64,000 bases of DNA from Liolophura sinensis (taxonomy: Eukaryota; Mollusca; Polyplacophora; Chitonida; Chitonidae), in assembly GCF_032854445.1 (NCBI RefSeq), contig NC_088302.1, positions 8,491,338 to 8,555,337 on the forward strand. The letters run 5' to 3'. Position 1 is the stretch's first letter, and each line of letters starts with the position of its first letter. The position numbers and the translations under genes were made by a program. Shown here one piece after another: positions 34,915 to 47,239 of this stretch. The notes below the pieces were generated by a model, which did no database searches, was not told the origin of the DNA, and saw only the letters and a list, made by a program, of their open reading frames with translations.

Positions 34915-34985
34915 TTTATCTTTATATTTGATTGGTGTTATACGCCGTATAAAAATCAAGAATATTTCACTTATACGACTCCTCG
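34915..34985 (-). repeat. Truncated SINE tail
   Basis: TTTATATTTGATTGGTGTTA, then CGCCGTA and AGAATATTTCACTTATACGA. It is the complement of the SINE 3' end and lies near the junction between the two duplicates. Confidence 0.75.
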
Positions 34986-35077
34986 ACTCGTCGGCTGACG
35001 TGATAAAATGGCGGTATCCAGTCCATGTAGCTGCCACGGCATGCTATTATATTTGTCAGTCCTCATCCTCTTCAGGG

Positions 35078-35346
35078 GCCTCCGTGGCTCAGTTGTTTAG
35101 CGCGCTAGAGCAGCGGAATGGACCAGGAGTCTCTCACCAATGCGGTCACTGTGAGCTCAAGTCCAGCTCATGCTGGCTTCCTCTCTGGCTGTACTTGGGA
35201 AGGTGTTTCAACAATCTGCGGATGGTCGTGGGTTTCTCCTGGGCTCTGCCTGGTTTCCACCCACCCTAATGCTGGCCGCCGTCGTATAAGCGAAATATTC
35301 TTGAGTACGGCGTAAAACACCAATCAAATAAATCAAATAAATAAAT
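35078..35346 (+). repeat. Complete tRNA-derived SINE
   Basis: The 5' head has tRNA promoter features: an A-box-like TGGCTCAGTTGTTTAGCGC near 35089 and a B-box-like AGCTCAAGTCC near 35153-35163. The body contains GCGGATGGTCGTGGGTTTC and ATGCTGGCCGCCGTCG, and the tail CACCAATCAAATAAATC. It is the only copy here with head and tail together and lies between the two large duplicates. RNA polymerase III transcription is expected for this class. Confidence 0.88.
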
Positions 35347-35977
35347 CATCCTACTCAACATTTGAATCAGTTCAGCATTAACACATACCAAAAACAATTC
35401 GGTAACCAGACATTTACGCATATTCTTTCTATTCTTTACTTTTATATAGTGTACTTTGCAAACTGAACACATTTTCTTCCTTAAACAGTAGTCACAAAAT
35501 GTTACATTGGAAACAGTGGTAGCATTGTCATAGAGAGTTTCCATTCAAAGACATAAAATAAAGGACTTTCGGAAACGCTATCTAGACATCTCTGTCTACG
35601 CTGCTTTCAATAATAAAATTATAATTATAAAAAGAAAAAGCCATTCGGTTCTACCTTGTTCTAAGCATGTATACTCGGTCTTGCTGTTCCCAAGATTCAT
35701 AGTTTACACGTTTTTGGGCGTCACTGTGCATCAGTTACAGACTAAGTCTCTGCGGAAGACAATTTTAAACAGATGGTCTTCTGTGCAATGGAGATATACC
35801 TTTATGCATGATATGGCCATCACATGGATGCCAGCCATCGACAAACCAAGCTTCTAATGTGCGCAACAAATTCAATTATTAACGAAACGACACAATTGTT
35901 TTTGAAGCAATTATGGAAAAACAATGTCCCACCACAGATAAATCTATTACGAGTATTTTACTCTTGTACAGTTGCAG
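35347..35977. other. Spacer between the two large duplicates
   Basis: No gene, repeat array or transporter exon was seen. Exons 1-3 of the transporter have no counterpart here, although the second copy's exon 4 begins immediately after. Confidence 0.55.
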
Positions 35978-36039
35978 GATTCCCCATCTGGGCTTCCGTA
36001 ATGATTGTTGGACTCTCGTCAGTGGTCTATACATCTATT
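35978..36039 (+). pseudogene. Pseudo-exon 4
   Basis: Open; differs from the first copy by a few substitutions, only one of which changes a residue (Ile to Val). GTTGCAG acceptor and ATT|GTAAGT donor are kept. Confidence 0.85.
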
Positions 36040-36756
36040 GTAAGTTGGACCTGAAAAGACGTACAAATAGTCCTTTTGGTGGAAATACTAAGACCATATA
36101 AAAGATTCCTCGGGATTCGAAACTCTGACCATCAAGTGTAAAGCTATGTATCTGCATAAAGGGTATTGTACGAAGTGATGCATTTTAAAGTATTGGAAAC
36201 TAAGGCAAAACGAACGACGTATTAAAATAATACGATAGACAATGATGATACGGATCATCAGTTTGCTTATTGTGGGCGATAAAAAAAATCCGGAGCGGTT
36301 CAACTTGGCTAAGTCGATCGACAAATTCCACATTATCAAAGTTTAAATTGAATTTACCCGACGTGTTTGGCGTATCCACTATCACAACCATTTACCAGGG
36401 AGCAGTGAATCCTTCAACCCTCAGTTCGTTTGACACTAATGGTTGCTCAGACGCTCAAAAGCAATCATCCCCAAAACCCAGTAATGGAATTGCCGTGTCT
36501 TGTAAACACCAGTGGAATTTTAACAGGGTTCAACGAAGAAAAACAAGCCAATCCTTTCAAGCTAGAGCAACTACAGTCTTGTCTTAAAATGAATAAGATT
36601 TTTGTGTTATGATCCTTAATTATTTTGTTTAACTTTAAACTGAAAAAAGGGAAAGATTGTGGTATTTTTGTCCCTTTGACCTCTTTCACAAAGAAACCTA
36701 CTGTATAAACCTCTTCGGCTTCTCACTTTCTGATCAGCTGTTGTTGTGCTTGTCAG

Positions 36757-36787
36757 GGTGTTTTGGCTTGTGGCAATTATGATCAAG
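36757..36787 (+). pseudogene. Pseudo-exon 5 remnant
   Basis: 31 bp remain of 81. The segment coding for the conserved FKAVIWTDVFQ motif is deleted and the donor is now AAG|GAGAGG, which cannot splice. Confidence 0.82.
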
Positions 36788-38040
36788 GAGAGGACCATAA
36801 AGTCAATAAAAAAGGTCCGCAATAAAGTCATTAACTGATCAATAATCGGTTAAGTGTATATAATTCCGGCTGACACTCATCTCTTGAGGGGCGACCAACT
36901 CAAAAATGTCAGTAGAGTTTATATCGATCTGGCTGGACAAAGCCATTATCATGCCATAACATTTTGTTAGACGTTGGTCAGCTAATCAGATTCAAAAATA
37001 CGAAAAGTGACAAGATTTCAACTCTATCGTTACAGATATACCGTGAACAATTATGTGCTTTGGTTTATTTTTGCTGCACAACAGTTTTAGGGATTTCCAC
37101 CGCTTGGCTGCTTTTGGCCTACAAAAACGATAAACAAGAGAATCATGAAACTTCAAATATACATGATGTGTATGTGTTCATGTCACATGAGAAATTTTAA
37201 TTGGTCACGTGGCTTGGTGGCCGAACCAGATTTGGCACAAACGGCTTCGTATTTAAACATGGTGATTTCTAAAACTTGGCCGATTGATAGGAACTATGTA
37301 GAAAACAATTCCAGTAAAAGGTGGAAACTTGGACTTCAACAGATTTTTGATTTTGCCAAATGGCCCGACATCCATATTTGATTTTGTTCATAACATTGAA
37401 ATGTCTTCTTCTCCAGAACGCCGTGACCCATTGTTTGAAACTTCGTAGGTATCATCTACAATTATAGTCAGCATTGCTACATAATCTTACCGCTTTTTTT
37501 AAACCTTGCTTTTTTATACCAAAGATAGGTTGTCTGGCATGTACAGAATTACAGCAAAATTCTGCATTCCCAATTAAAAGATGTTTGTGGAGCCTTGTAC
37601 CAAATCCCTAAAGGTTGTGAAGTAAAACGCGTGTAGTCTACCAAGACTGAATGTCAATTCTCTTGCTCAGGGCGCCTTTTAATACACTGAGTGATAGTGT
37701 GAATGTTTACAACGTAGTTTATCGATTTTAAAACAACAATACACTGAGAGGATCTCTGCATGTGACTCTTAATTGCTCGTGTTACATCTCCTGGGGCATA
37801 TGCACGATGACCTGACACTAGGTTACAGTTTTGAGATTTATAAACTGGATAATACTGGGGATCTGTTGAGTTTTGTATCAAGCTTTCAGGCAAATTCGGT
37901 TCAGTCTAAATTTGTATGGTTGACATACGTATTATTGTATAAAAGAGCTGGACACGAATTTAAAGCATGTGATTTCGACATTTCCTTATATCACTAATAG
38001 TTGATTACTGCTTTTTGTATAACCATGAGTGCGGATATGG

Positions 38041-38131
38041 TTTGGTGGGATTTTCTGTTGGTTTACAATCTCGTTTAATCAACATTCCATCCAAGAATCG
38101 TCCCCATGCCTTCCCAGAAACATGCTAGACA
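38041..38131 (+). pseudogene. Pseudo-exon 7, truncated and frameshifted
   Basis: Matches from FGGIF onward. One base is lost in the codons for the VQR motif (ATCCAAGAATCG against GTCCAGAGAATCG), changing the frame. Confidence 0.85.
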
Positions 38132-38159
38132 GTACATTTTACAACTCTATATGTTCTGT

Positions 38160-38410
38160 ATTAGGGCAGATAATTTAAGTATTGTACACTATCGTAGGAT
38201 GTAACAAAAACAGAGGAGGGAATAACAAAATAGTGCACTCATTTACGTTGTGTAAAAAGGTAATAAGTAGAGTGAACTAGTGAAGAGCGCAATCATACAA
38301 GAGCAGAACATTGAATAATGCAATACTGTACGGGAAAATATTAAGAGCGCAAGAACAGGAAACTGAGTGCAGTGCAGTAGTGAAAAGTGTAATCATAGGT
38401 GACCACCGTG
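38160..38410. repeat. Degenerate tandem repeat, second copy
   Basis: GTGTAAAAAGG, AGAGTGAACTAG and GAAGAGCGCAATC recur irregularly, matching the repeat at 12690-13100 in the first duplicate. Confidence 0.5.
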
Positions 38411-38416
38411 CTGAAT

Positions 38417-38560
38417 ATTTATTTATTTCATTGGTGCTTTACGCCGAACTCAAGAATATTTCAATTATACGATGGCGACCAGTATTATTGTGGGAGGAAG
38501 CCAGGGAAACACACAACCAACCGTAGGTTACCAGCAGACCTTCCCACTTACGGGCGACGT
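38417..38560 (-). repeat. SINE at the position shared by both duplicates
   Basis: TATTTATTTCATTGGTGCTT, CGAACTCAAGAATATTTC and CAGCAGACCTTCCCACTTAC. It is equivalent to the SINE at 13108-13262 and extends slightly further into the body. Confidence 0.82.
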
Positions 38561-39199
38561 ACTGAATAGCACAATACCACAGGTGTCAAGGGGTGCAAGA
38601 CACCATCAAGGAATCTAGCATTGTACAACATTATATTGGACGGACCAACCACAGAAGTGAACAGCACTAAACAGTACAGTGCTAATGCACGTTGTCTTGT
38701 GATTAAAGATTTTAAAAATCGTACTTGTTGCTGACTAGCTTGGCGCTCAGCAATGAGAGGTTAGAGCAAAGAAACATGACTGGTTGACCCGGTGTCAATA
38801 TAATGTGATTGTGTGGACTGTCATATTTTTGTAACAGTACATCCTAAACATCTAACCATACTGTAATAAAACTAAGCATATGATTTAAGCAGGATTTGCT
38901 TTTTAGCTGTTTTTCTAAAATTCATTATAATGACTGGATTCTTATTGCCATCAATGACCTCTGTAAAGTTCTTTTCCCGAAGCTAAAAACTACCAGAAAT
39001 GTGGGAATGACTTATTCAGTTAACTTCAAAACTAGAACTACTTTTGTCTTTTCTCCTTATTCACAAATTGTCAAGGGTTAAAAGGCTCAGAGACAAATAT
39101 TTAACATTCTCCAATTAACCCTTCTGATACCATTTAATTATTCAGTTATCCATTTTTTTATTTGTGTTGATATTTTTTTATTTTTAGCTTTTTTTTCAA

Positions 39200-39336
39200 A
39201 GTGCTCATGCTGAGTGTGCCTGGGTTCTACTTGCCAGCGATTTTGGCGGCCATGCAAGGGTTCATAACGTAGGCCTATTACATCACAAAAGAGGTGTGAT
39301 CCGTTTAAAGAGGGCGTCATCATCAACTCTAATGAG
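39200..39336 (+). pseudogene. Pseudo-exon 8 with stop
   Basis: Begins like the first copy (LMLSVPGFYL) but has TAG at 39270-39272 in place of a tyrosine codon, and a 1-bp gain a few codons later. Confidence 0.88.
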
Positions 39337-39639
39337 GTAATAACGTGTCTTCAATTGAAATGTTCGCAAAGTAAAAACAAAAGCGAGATTAAAAAGGGAT
39401 GAATTTTACATTCAAATTGGCTGTCGTCTTTTATATTGTATTTTATTGCATTAGCCAGGATTCTCACTCCAGCATTGCAATACTTTTATGTCACTGTTTA
39501 TTAAATGTGATGAAAAACCTCATTTGAGTCATTTTAGACCAGTGACGTCTAATGAATAACGAAGAACTAACGAAGATCACTATATTTTTTAATCTGATTG
39601 TGCTTGAACCATGGCGCTAAGGGTCGATTACCCTGTGTT

Positions 39640-39738
39640 TTTGTTTGAATATTTAACTTATACGACGGCGGACATCATTATGGTGGATGGAAATCGGGCA
39701 AAGCCCGGGGGAACCTCCGACCATCCGCAGGTTCCTGA
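39640..39738 (-). repeat. SINE fragment replacing the exon 9 region
   Basis: AATATTTAACTTATACGACG, ATTATGGTGGATGG and GACCATCCGCAGGTTCC. It lies where exon 9 would be expected; the deletion of that exon and this insertion may be linked. Confidence 0.75.
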
Positions 39739-41384
39739 TTTTCTCGGCACAAAAACACTTTCATGTGACTGAACTGATATCTCCATCTCTTATATACTTT
39801 TTCATAACTTCGTAATAATCATAAAATCAAAATATTCCAACGCAACACCTTTTTGGCAGTATCTTTTTGCATAAAAAACTTGTAAGCTTTAACAAAAAAC
39901 ACCCTGTTTTTCTCTGAAAACCGCCTATGATAAGTTTATCCTTTTTGGATAAACTGCGTAATGTTGACAGCGTTTGGTGATTTTGGATCATATTTCGCTC
40001 AAGCATAGTTCAATGAAGACCATTGACACCTCTTGACATCGATCTTAATTTCGATGAAATTCCCAGCCCCCTGCATTATAGGTATTCATCATATCGGTCA
40101 AATGTTACCGGCTACTAATGCCTTGTGAGATTCTCAATAGAACATCACAGACCAACGCGAATGCCTGGTTATCCCCTCACTCCAAAATATTCTAGACCTA
40201 TTTTACCGTGTGTGTCGGACAACAGGAAATTTCGCTCCAAGTGTTCTCCATGTGTCCATTAGTCACTTCCATTATGAAGCCTTCGATCCATCAATCGCAG
40301 AAGAGAAGGATTAGCCTGGGAAGTCTTAGCAAAAGGTTTTTCGTCACGACTTTCCAGGCTAATCCTTACCGTCTACATCTGCCCCAGTGGACAACACTGT
40401 AATTGATGACTGACAGGTTATAGCGTCCGTCTCGAGGACAGGATCCTACGGTTCAATCTTGAGTGGGTACATGTTTTAGAGTATACTTGGTAATGTTTGT
40501 ATTCCTTCATTTGAAGCTTGGGACAATGAGATAGGCTTATTGTCAGTATAGTGTGACTTGGCGGGCATCATTTCTTGTATCTCTGGCACTATAAACATTT
40601 GTACATAGGAACCATTCTTGTACATGTATACGAAGATGCAGTTCTGATATGGGAGAGGTGCTGTTGCAAATGTTGTTAAACCTCAAACACAAATAAGCAA
40701 ACAAAAAACAGTTTCCGGGTAAGAGACTGACTATTGTGATGTGGATTCAGAGATTATGACTTGTGTAAATGCCCTTGTTTGTTTCAAGGTCTTGCTCTAC
40801 AGTCGTTAAGCTCTAATGTGTATGAAAACTAATCCTCTATAAGATAGCAAAAATTATTTGATCAAATTAATTTCTCAAACATTCGCATTTCTCTCTGATC
40901 ATACAGGATGTGATTTTGTCTTAGGCCAGACTATCTGGGGGCCCAGTTTGAATTTATCTTTTTTAAACACACGCTATTTTGTTAGAGAAGTAGGGTCTTT
41001 CATTACACAAGGATTTCATAAGTCTGTAAGTAGTATTTCTGCCGCCATCGTGGCTTTGGTTGTAGCAAAATCACACACTTAATCGACAGTACACCATGAA
41101 ATAGTGTGCATTAACACCTTCTGACTGAGGCTGTCATTGCCCAGTCTCTTGGTTCTTATGTAACCTCTGATTATTATTGGCCATTATAAGAATAATGGAA
41201 TAATAACAAGCCATTTTCCCTCTCCTAAGTGAGAATATTTTTTATCCATAACTGTAAATTTAAATATTAACCTGCATTTTTCTCTTGCCTTTCTTGGCTG
41301 GTTTATTTTCATTGTTCTCTTTTTTGTTCTTTGTTATTTGGTAGAAAAAGACAAAACCTACACGTACTCATGCAGAAAATCCAC

Positions 41385-42300
41385 ATTTGTGTACTGTATA
41401 ATGTTGTTGTGGTATCGTTCGAATGTTCGTTATAGCTGTTTGGATGATTGATGTTTCAAGGTTATGACAAAGAAAACTCCACCTGATGTACATATTAGTT
41501 GACGGAGACAGCCATATGTTGCCTGAGATAGAATGTTGCTGGCAAAATAAATCGACAGAATGCTTACCAACACGATAACATTTGGGAATACCCACACGTA
41601 GGATGTAGAGGGTGACAAGTGCCTGTAATCACAGCTATATATCTTACGAACGGTACCGTTGTTACAGTGAATAATGAACCTCTCAATCGATCATGCGTAC
41701 TTTACCGTATACATCGTCTGCCAGTACTTAGTGGAGCTAAAAACTGTCTGGACCATTTACCTTTGACACCCACATGATCCATCCTGGATCTGAGGTGCCG
41801 CTGAGGCCCTCAGTGACGGAGTTTCCACTGGCTGTAACGTGTTACTCTTTACAACTGTCAAGAACACATCAACAAATTCCAATCAAGGTGATGGCATGTC
41901 CATTTCCAATCAGAAACACCGTCAGCATTCGCGAAAATGATGAGGTCTGTTCGCCATATTTGTCACTTTGCGAAAAAGTTGATTTGAACTTTGTTGGCGG
42001 GCCCAGTCATTGCCGAGTACTGGGCAAAACAAATGGCGAATGGCAGAGCAAGGCTTATGTATAAATGTATAAAACTAATGCGGCTACAACTTACAATTTG
42101 TCTGTTCATTCCTTTTCCCTAAGAGAAAACTACTGAGATAAAATAAATGAAAATATAATAAAATATTGAAAAAAACTTCATGACAGATCACATCTCCTCT
42201 GTCCTTTCCTCGGCATGTAGGTGCACACGCCTTATCCTAGTTCTGTTTGGACGTCTTTGCTTACGATATTTCACACTGTATTGTATTATTTATATGAGCA
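41385..42300. other. Segment of about 0.9 kb absent from the first duplicate
   Basis: Sequence on both sides aligns with 17690-17800, but this segment has no counterpart there. It contains a 96-codon + strand frame (41774-42064) and a hydrophobic - strand frame (41618-41430), neither recognised. No clear terminal repeats were seen. It could be a transposon insertion or a segment lost from the first copy. Confidence 0.5.
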
Positions 42301-42458
42301 GCATTTAAAATCAGAATATCTTTCTAAACTGACAACGGTTTTGGTGAGAATAACGTTAACAAAACAAAAAAAAACAAACAACAAATACACTTGAGTGTTG
42401 ACATTTACTGCTATATATTGTCGCTGAGTTCGGCAGTCGTATCTATTGTGTATTTTAG

Positions 42459-42529
42459 TTCTGGTATTTGGTCTGGTGTCCGTTGGTGTCTCCTTCCTCA
42501 TTATGAACATCGGTGGTCCCATCACGCAG
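42459..42529 (+). pseudogene. Pseudo-exon 11, intact
   Basis: 71 bp in phase 1-0, encoding VLVFGLVSVGVSFLIMNIGG and PITQ, with TTTTAG acceptor and CAG|GTATGT donor. It shows the expected length for the homologous exon at 17910, which has one more base. Confidence 0.88.
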
Positions 42530-43487
42530 GTATGTAGTCCCACATTCTTCTAACTACACTACGCAGAGCGCTGTCACTCTCATTTGCTTGAACACGTAAA
42601 TGTATAACATTCCAGTTCAAAGCCATGTGTGTATTAATACAGACATATGGTTGTGTGGGCGGCTCCTCTCCTACGGATAAGGCGCGCCACTGCAGGGCAC
42701 AACAGGTAATCACAGTAATCACCGTTGGAATTTACTTAAAATGACCAATGGTGATAGTTGGTTCATGCAGTTTTAAATTCAACACCTTTGCAAATTAACA
42801 AAAGTTGTCCAACTACCTGCGCGACTTGTTGGGGTGCATTGAATATGTCGATCTTATTCAGGTCAGCATGAAGAGCACACAGATTACATTCAAATGACAT
42901 GTGGGGAATACATTCTCCAACTAATTCAGAATTCGCACAATCTAGTTTCATGTAGACTGAATCTGTTTGGATCTCTTATCTACTGGGTTAATGACCGGAG
43001 TCAATTCAAAAGAAATGCCCTTACAGGGTAAAGTCGTCTATTGTTAGAATATTTCTAATAAAACAGGCGAACCTTCCACGGGAACAGACCATGACCAGAA
43101 GCAACAACGCCATGTGTAGTCTGCAGTCTGGTGTCGTGAATAATATTAAAATTGTCTGCTTTCATGATGCCTTGTCTAGTCAAGCCAGGTTATTGAAAGT
43201 CCATTGTCAGTATACTGTGTCAGGGTGTATACGGTTCAATATTTGGTGTCTTTTTCATGCAATCCCGCACAGGCAACAAAACAAATTTCTGCAAAGAGAC
43301 ACCGGCATGAAATGGCCGAACTAATGTCGAAGCTGATGATTAACATCGAACAACTGTACAAATACCGGTTAGAAGGAACATTAAAACTGATCACTGCTGG
43401 CTCCTTCTCATTTGTAGCTAATATTAAAATCCCACTGTTGTTTGCCCAGTTCTTCAATGTGTAAGCTATGTTCTTCATGTTTTTCAG

Positions 43488-43574
43488 ATAACCAGAGTTT
43501 TGTTGGCGTCACTCAGTGGCTCCATCTGTGCGCTCATCATGCTAGGAGCTTTCTTCCCGTAGACCAATGTGAAA
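43488..43574 (+). pseudogene. Pseudo-exon 12 with stop
   Basis: Open to FFP and then TAG at 43560-43562 where a tryptophan codon is expected. It otherwise keeps the family pattern LIMLGAFFP and so shows the original reading frame. Confidence 0.86.
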
Positions 43575-45109
43575 GTACGTGACTTGATTGAGAGTTCTTC
43601 TCACTACTATGCATGGAAGATTCATAAACTGGGAAATCTTTTGTTGCATATTTGCCATAATGTCCAGAATTAATACCGACTTAATTGATGCGACAAAGAC
43701 AACCTGAATATATCCATATCCTCGGCGATGACAAGTCACTAACCACCCGCATCTCGTTTTCAATACAAACAATCCGGTTATATTGATTAGGCGGCAGGCT
43801 TTACGTCGGGCGGAAGTGTGGTGGGACACAAAATCCTTAACAGCGACTAATGCAGTGGGGAAATGTCAAGGATCATTGATTGATCACAATATTGTATGTC
43901 ACCCCTGGAATGCTATTGTACGTCTATAGATACTCCAATCTGTACAATGACAAATTGTTAAGTACGACATAAACCTCAGGCATAGATACATGCATTCTAA
44001 TGAGTCCATTACAATGTAATGAACCCATTACATTCGTAATGATACTAAACAGTTCCAAAAATTTGACGAAACACCATGGAATTTCTCGACTCTTCATACT
44101 ATATATTATTCGTCATCGTGATCAAATTCAGCCCTCTATCAACCTATTAATGTGGTGGCATCTGAAGTATTTTTAAAAAACGTTAAATTCAACTCCAACA
44201 GTTAAGTAGTTTACTACTTAATGGATGTTGCACAGTTTTTAGATCTTTTCATCAATAACCTCTACATGCCTCATCACATTACATCAAAGGTATTAAAACC
44301 ATACTGAAAAAGCTCTCCGACAGCTAAATCTCGCGTAAGTTCCACATGTGTTTGAGATTCATATGGCAAATCCGTTAATGATAGTTTTTGTCTATGCTGT
44401 TGGTCGCCTAGATTGTCATGTTCACGTGTTACTCAGCCCCAAAGCAAAATCTTAATCATCAACATATAATACCATCCTGACGTTTCAAGTATATGCAGTC
44501 AGAAATGAATATTGCTTTTGTATAAATCATATGCGGCAGATTATATCTTTGACTCTATTTATCCTGTTTTGATATAAAAGAAATAAAAGATGAATGGCTT
44601 TATACTTGTCACACACGGGAATACTGTGTTGTGATGGAACGATCCGCACATTTTTTTTCTTCTATATTTAATTCACACAATGCCTGGAAAATGCACGGAT
44701 GATCTTGTGAGCTTAATCTCCCATGGGACACAAACCATCAATTTATTGTCCACTAGATTTATTCCAGTTAGAAAAATATTTCTGTTTAAAATCGTGCAAT
44801 GCGTGTGGCACTATTCGCCCATAGTAACCATTAGCTTACTAGTTCAGTGTGAGTTAAGGGAGAGAATGTGACAGTCAGATACACTTAACACATAGAAACG
44901 CTTTCTCTACCTGACGTAATGTTTATTATGTTTCTGAACCCTGACATTAAGCCTAGCTTTCTTTTTGCAGATCTTTCTGTTGGAAAGTCAAGTATACGAA
45001 ATTTACATTGATATACAGTGGTATTTCCTAGAAACCAACCTATCTTTGATGTAGGTTGATGATTCATACGATTATCAATTTATTATTTTATGTTCAGTCA
45101 TAAAAACAG

Positions 45110-45320
45110 GATGTTATATCCGGTGTGGTCGCTGGTTTAAAAATAACATTTTGGATTACCATGGGGGCCACAACTCTGAAGGTGCCATGCTTACCTTCAG
45201 CCCCAAGTGACATGTGTAATGTGACAGCCGCCTCAACTTTACGTCATCAGTATGGTCCAACCGTTCCGTCCCGCCCATACAAGAGAACTTCATTATCTGG
45301 ACTGACACCACCTACAATGC
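45110..45320 (+). pseudogene. Pseudo-exon 13, frameshifted, donor lost
   Basis: One base is missing near codon 48 (ACTTTACG against AACTTTACG), and the donor GT has become CT after ACAATGC. About 90% similar to 21109-21320 by eye. Confidence 0.87.
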
Positions 45321-47239
45321 CTAAGTAACGGGTGATTTCCTTTTAAGTTCAATGTCAATTTTGACGTAATTTTGCGTAATTATTTGACTGGTGATTATAA
45401 TTGGCACACACAACTGCATCTGCATCTATAAATTCTTCCACTGACTTGATGAATGATTCGTTGATTGATTGTCGTGTAAGGCGATACTTTCGTATATTCA
45501 CTTATTTAACTATGGTCATGCTTATGGAGAATCGATTGCCCAGAGAAAACAACTGACCGATGGTCAGTAAACAAGGTAATTTTCCATATGTGAGGAACTG
45601 ATTCTGATCTCTTGGGTAAGTTCGGTGTTTACGGCATAGAAAATTACAGTATACTTCAAGTAAGCCCCACTTAAACTATTGTCAATCCCTTTCCATCAAG
45701 GCCATCAGAATGTGGACAGGAGAAGCTACAAAACACCCTGCTTGGGACCTAATCAAACTATTGTGTGTTTAAGTGAAATAAATACATTTTATCTCCATAA
45801 TCTACTTTCGGATAAGCCACATTCAACCAATGCTAATAAGTGCAACAGTTTGTTTCCTCGAGGTGGCTTACTCCAATTCGATGTTTCTTCTGGTTTCCTT
45901 TTGTCATAATCCTAATAGCAACTGTTTGTTTTGTTTTGTTTTTTTTTTGTTTTTTTTTACCCTCTGTACATCAGCTAGACATTAGCATGGAACACCTGAA
46001 TATATATTCGAAGTTGTCTCTTTCCTTCAATGAGGTCATCGGTTCTAATGCAATTCCTGCCGTATGGCAGCTGCTGTGTATTAGGAATTTGTCTGATTTG
46101 TCTGATTTCGGTTGAAACAAAATGTGCTATCGAATGTAAATTGAAAACGGTGACAGTTTGGCTGGGCAAAGAAAAAAACCATAAGCTTTATGGCAGTCTG
46201 CACAAAGCCTCATTTATGAATAGATCTCTTATCTCTTCATTATTGGGTGTATGAAGACTTTTCCAGAAGCTTCAAATAAAGTATTATTTTATAATCAAAC
46301 TTGGACTATTCCATGTAGTTATGATTTCCTATAACATTATCAGATCTCAAATCGAAAGCTAAAATGCGATACTCAGTCTGCAATAATGTATCTCCACGCC
46401 CACACACAACAAAACTGCCTTTCAAACGTTATACATTAGTTTTCCTGAAGTTTTCTTCAAAATGATTTATAGATCAGTAAGACGAAATTCAGTTTTTCAT
46501 ACAACAGCAGACTTAAGAGTGCTCACTAATCGAAATCCTCATGCTGTGCGCCACTTTCTACGACGAATCGCGGTCATGTTGACCGATAGATGGCGAGAGC
46601 CAGAACCTGAGCTTCGCTGACGTTGTCGCCTTGAGCATCTCTGTAACTGTACAACATATTACACAGTCTGATACAGCCGCATGTAACGTGACCAAAACAC
46701 GATATCTAAATAAGACACTGCTTTACCTCCAAGTCAACTGGATTTAAGGCCGGTGAACCGTTTATTGATGGATCTGAGACAGAGCGTACACCAATTTACT
46801 TCATATTCTGAATTTGAGAGTTCGGCCTTAGCCACCAATAAGATGTGGCACCAGAAAAAATGTATGGCAAGTAGAATTCTGTGAGCAGAAATTAAAACAA
46901 GAGGACGATTGCTACGTGCTAAATGTTGTCCATTTTATGCCCCCTCGCCAGTGTAGGAGAAATCCTGTAGAAATTGATGTCAGACTGGATTGCTTGGAAG
47001 CCACAGAAGAATTGTTGTAATTACCTACAGTGTAGTTGGTGAATTTCGGTTTATGTCTTAACAGATGACCCTACATCAGGCCCTTCGTTAGGCTTCCCTT
47101 TCGGAAAGTAAGCAAATGTTAAAAATCAAAAGATCAGACCATTTAAGGTGTGAATATTTATCAATTATGGCTTAAGTCCTAAAACAAAAAATAATGTTAT
47201 CCAATGGAAACATCCTTAAACCTGACGAAGTCAGCCCTA

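Noticed and set aside
35078-35165. Free-standing tRNA gene
   Set aside because: The promoter boxes belong to a SINE head directly continuous with SINE body and tail, with no good cloverleaf.
34796-35315. Open frames over 34796-35315
   Set aside because: They run through the SINE at 35078 and have no other support.
10065-36587. Similar open frames in intron 4 of both duplicates (10065-10286 and 36270-36587)
   Set aside because: Over 45 aligned codons the differences fall on first positions at least as often as on third positions (about 9, 4 and 7 for positions 1, 2 and 3), which is not a coding pattern. It is shared intron.
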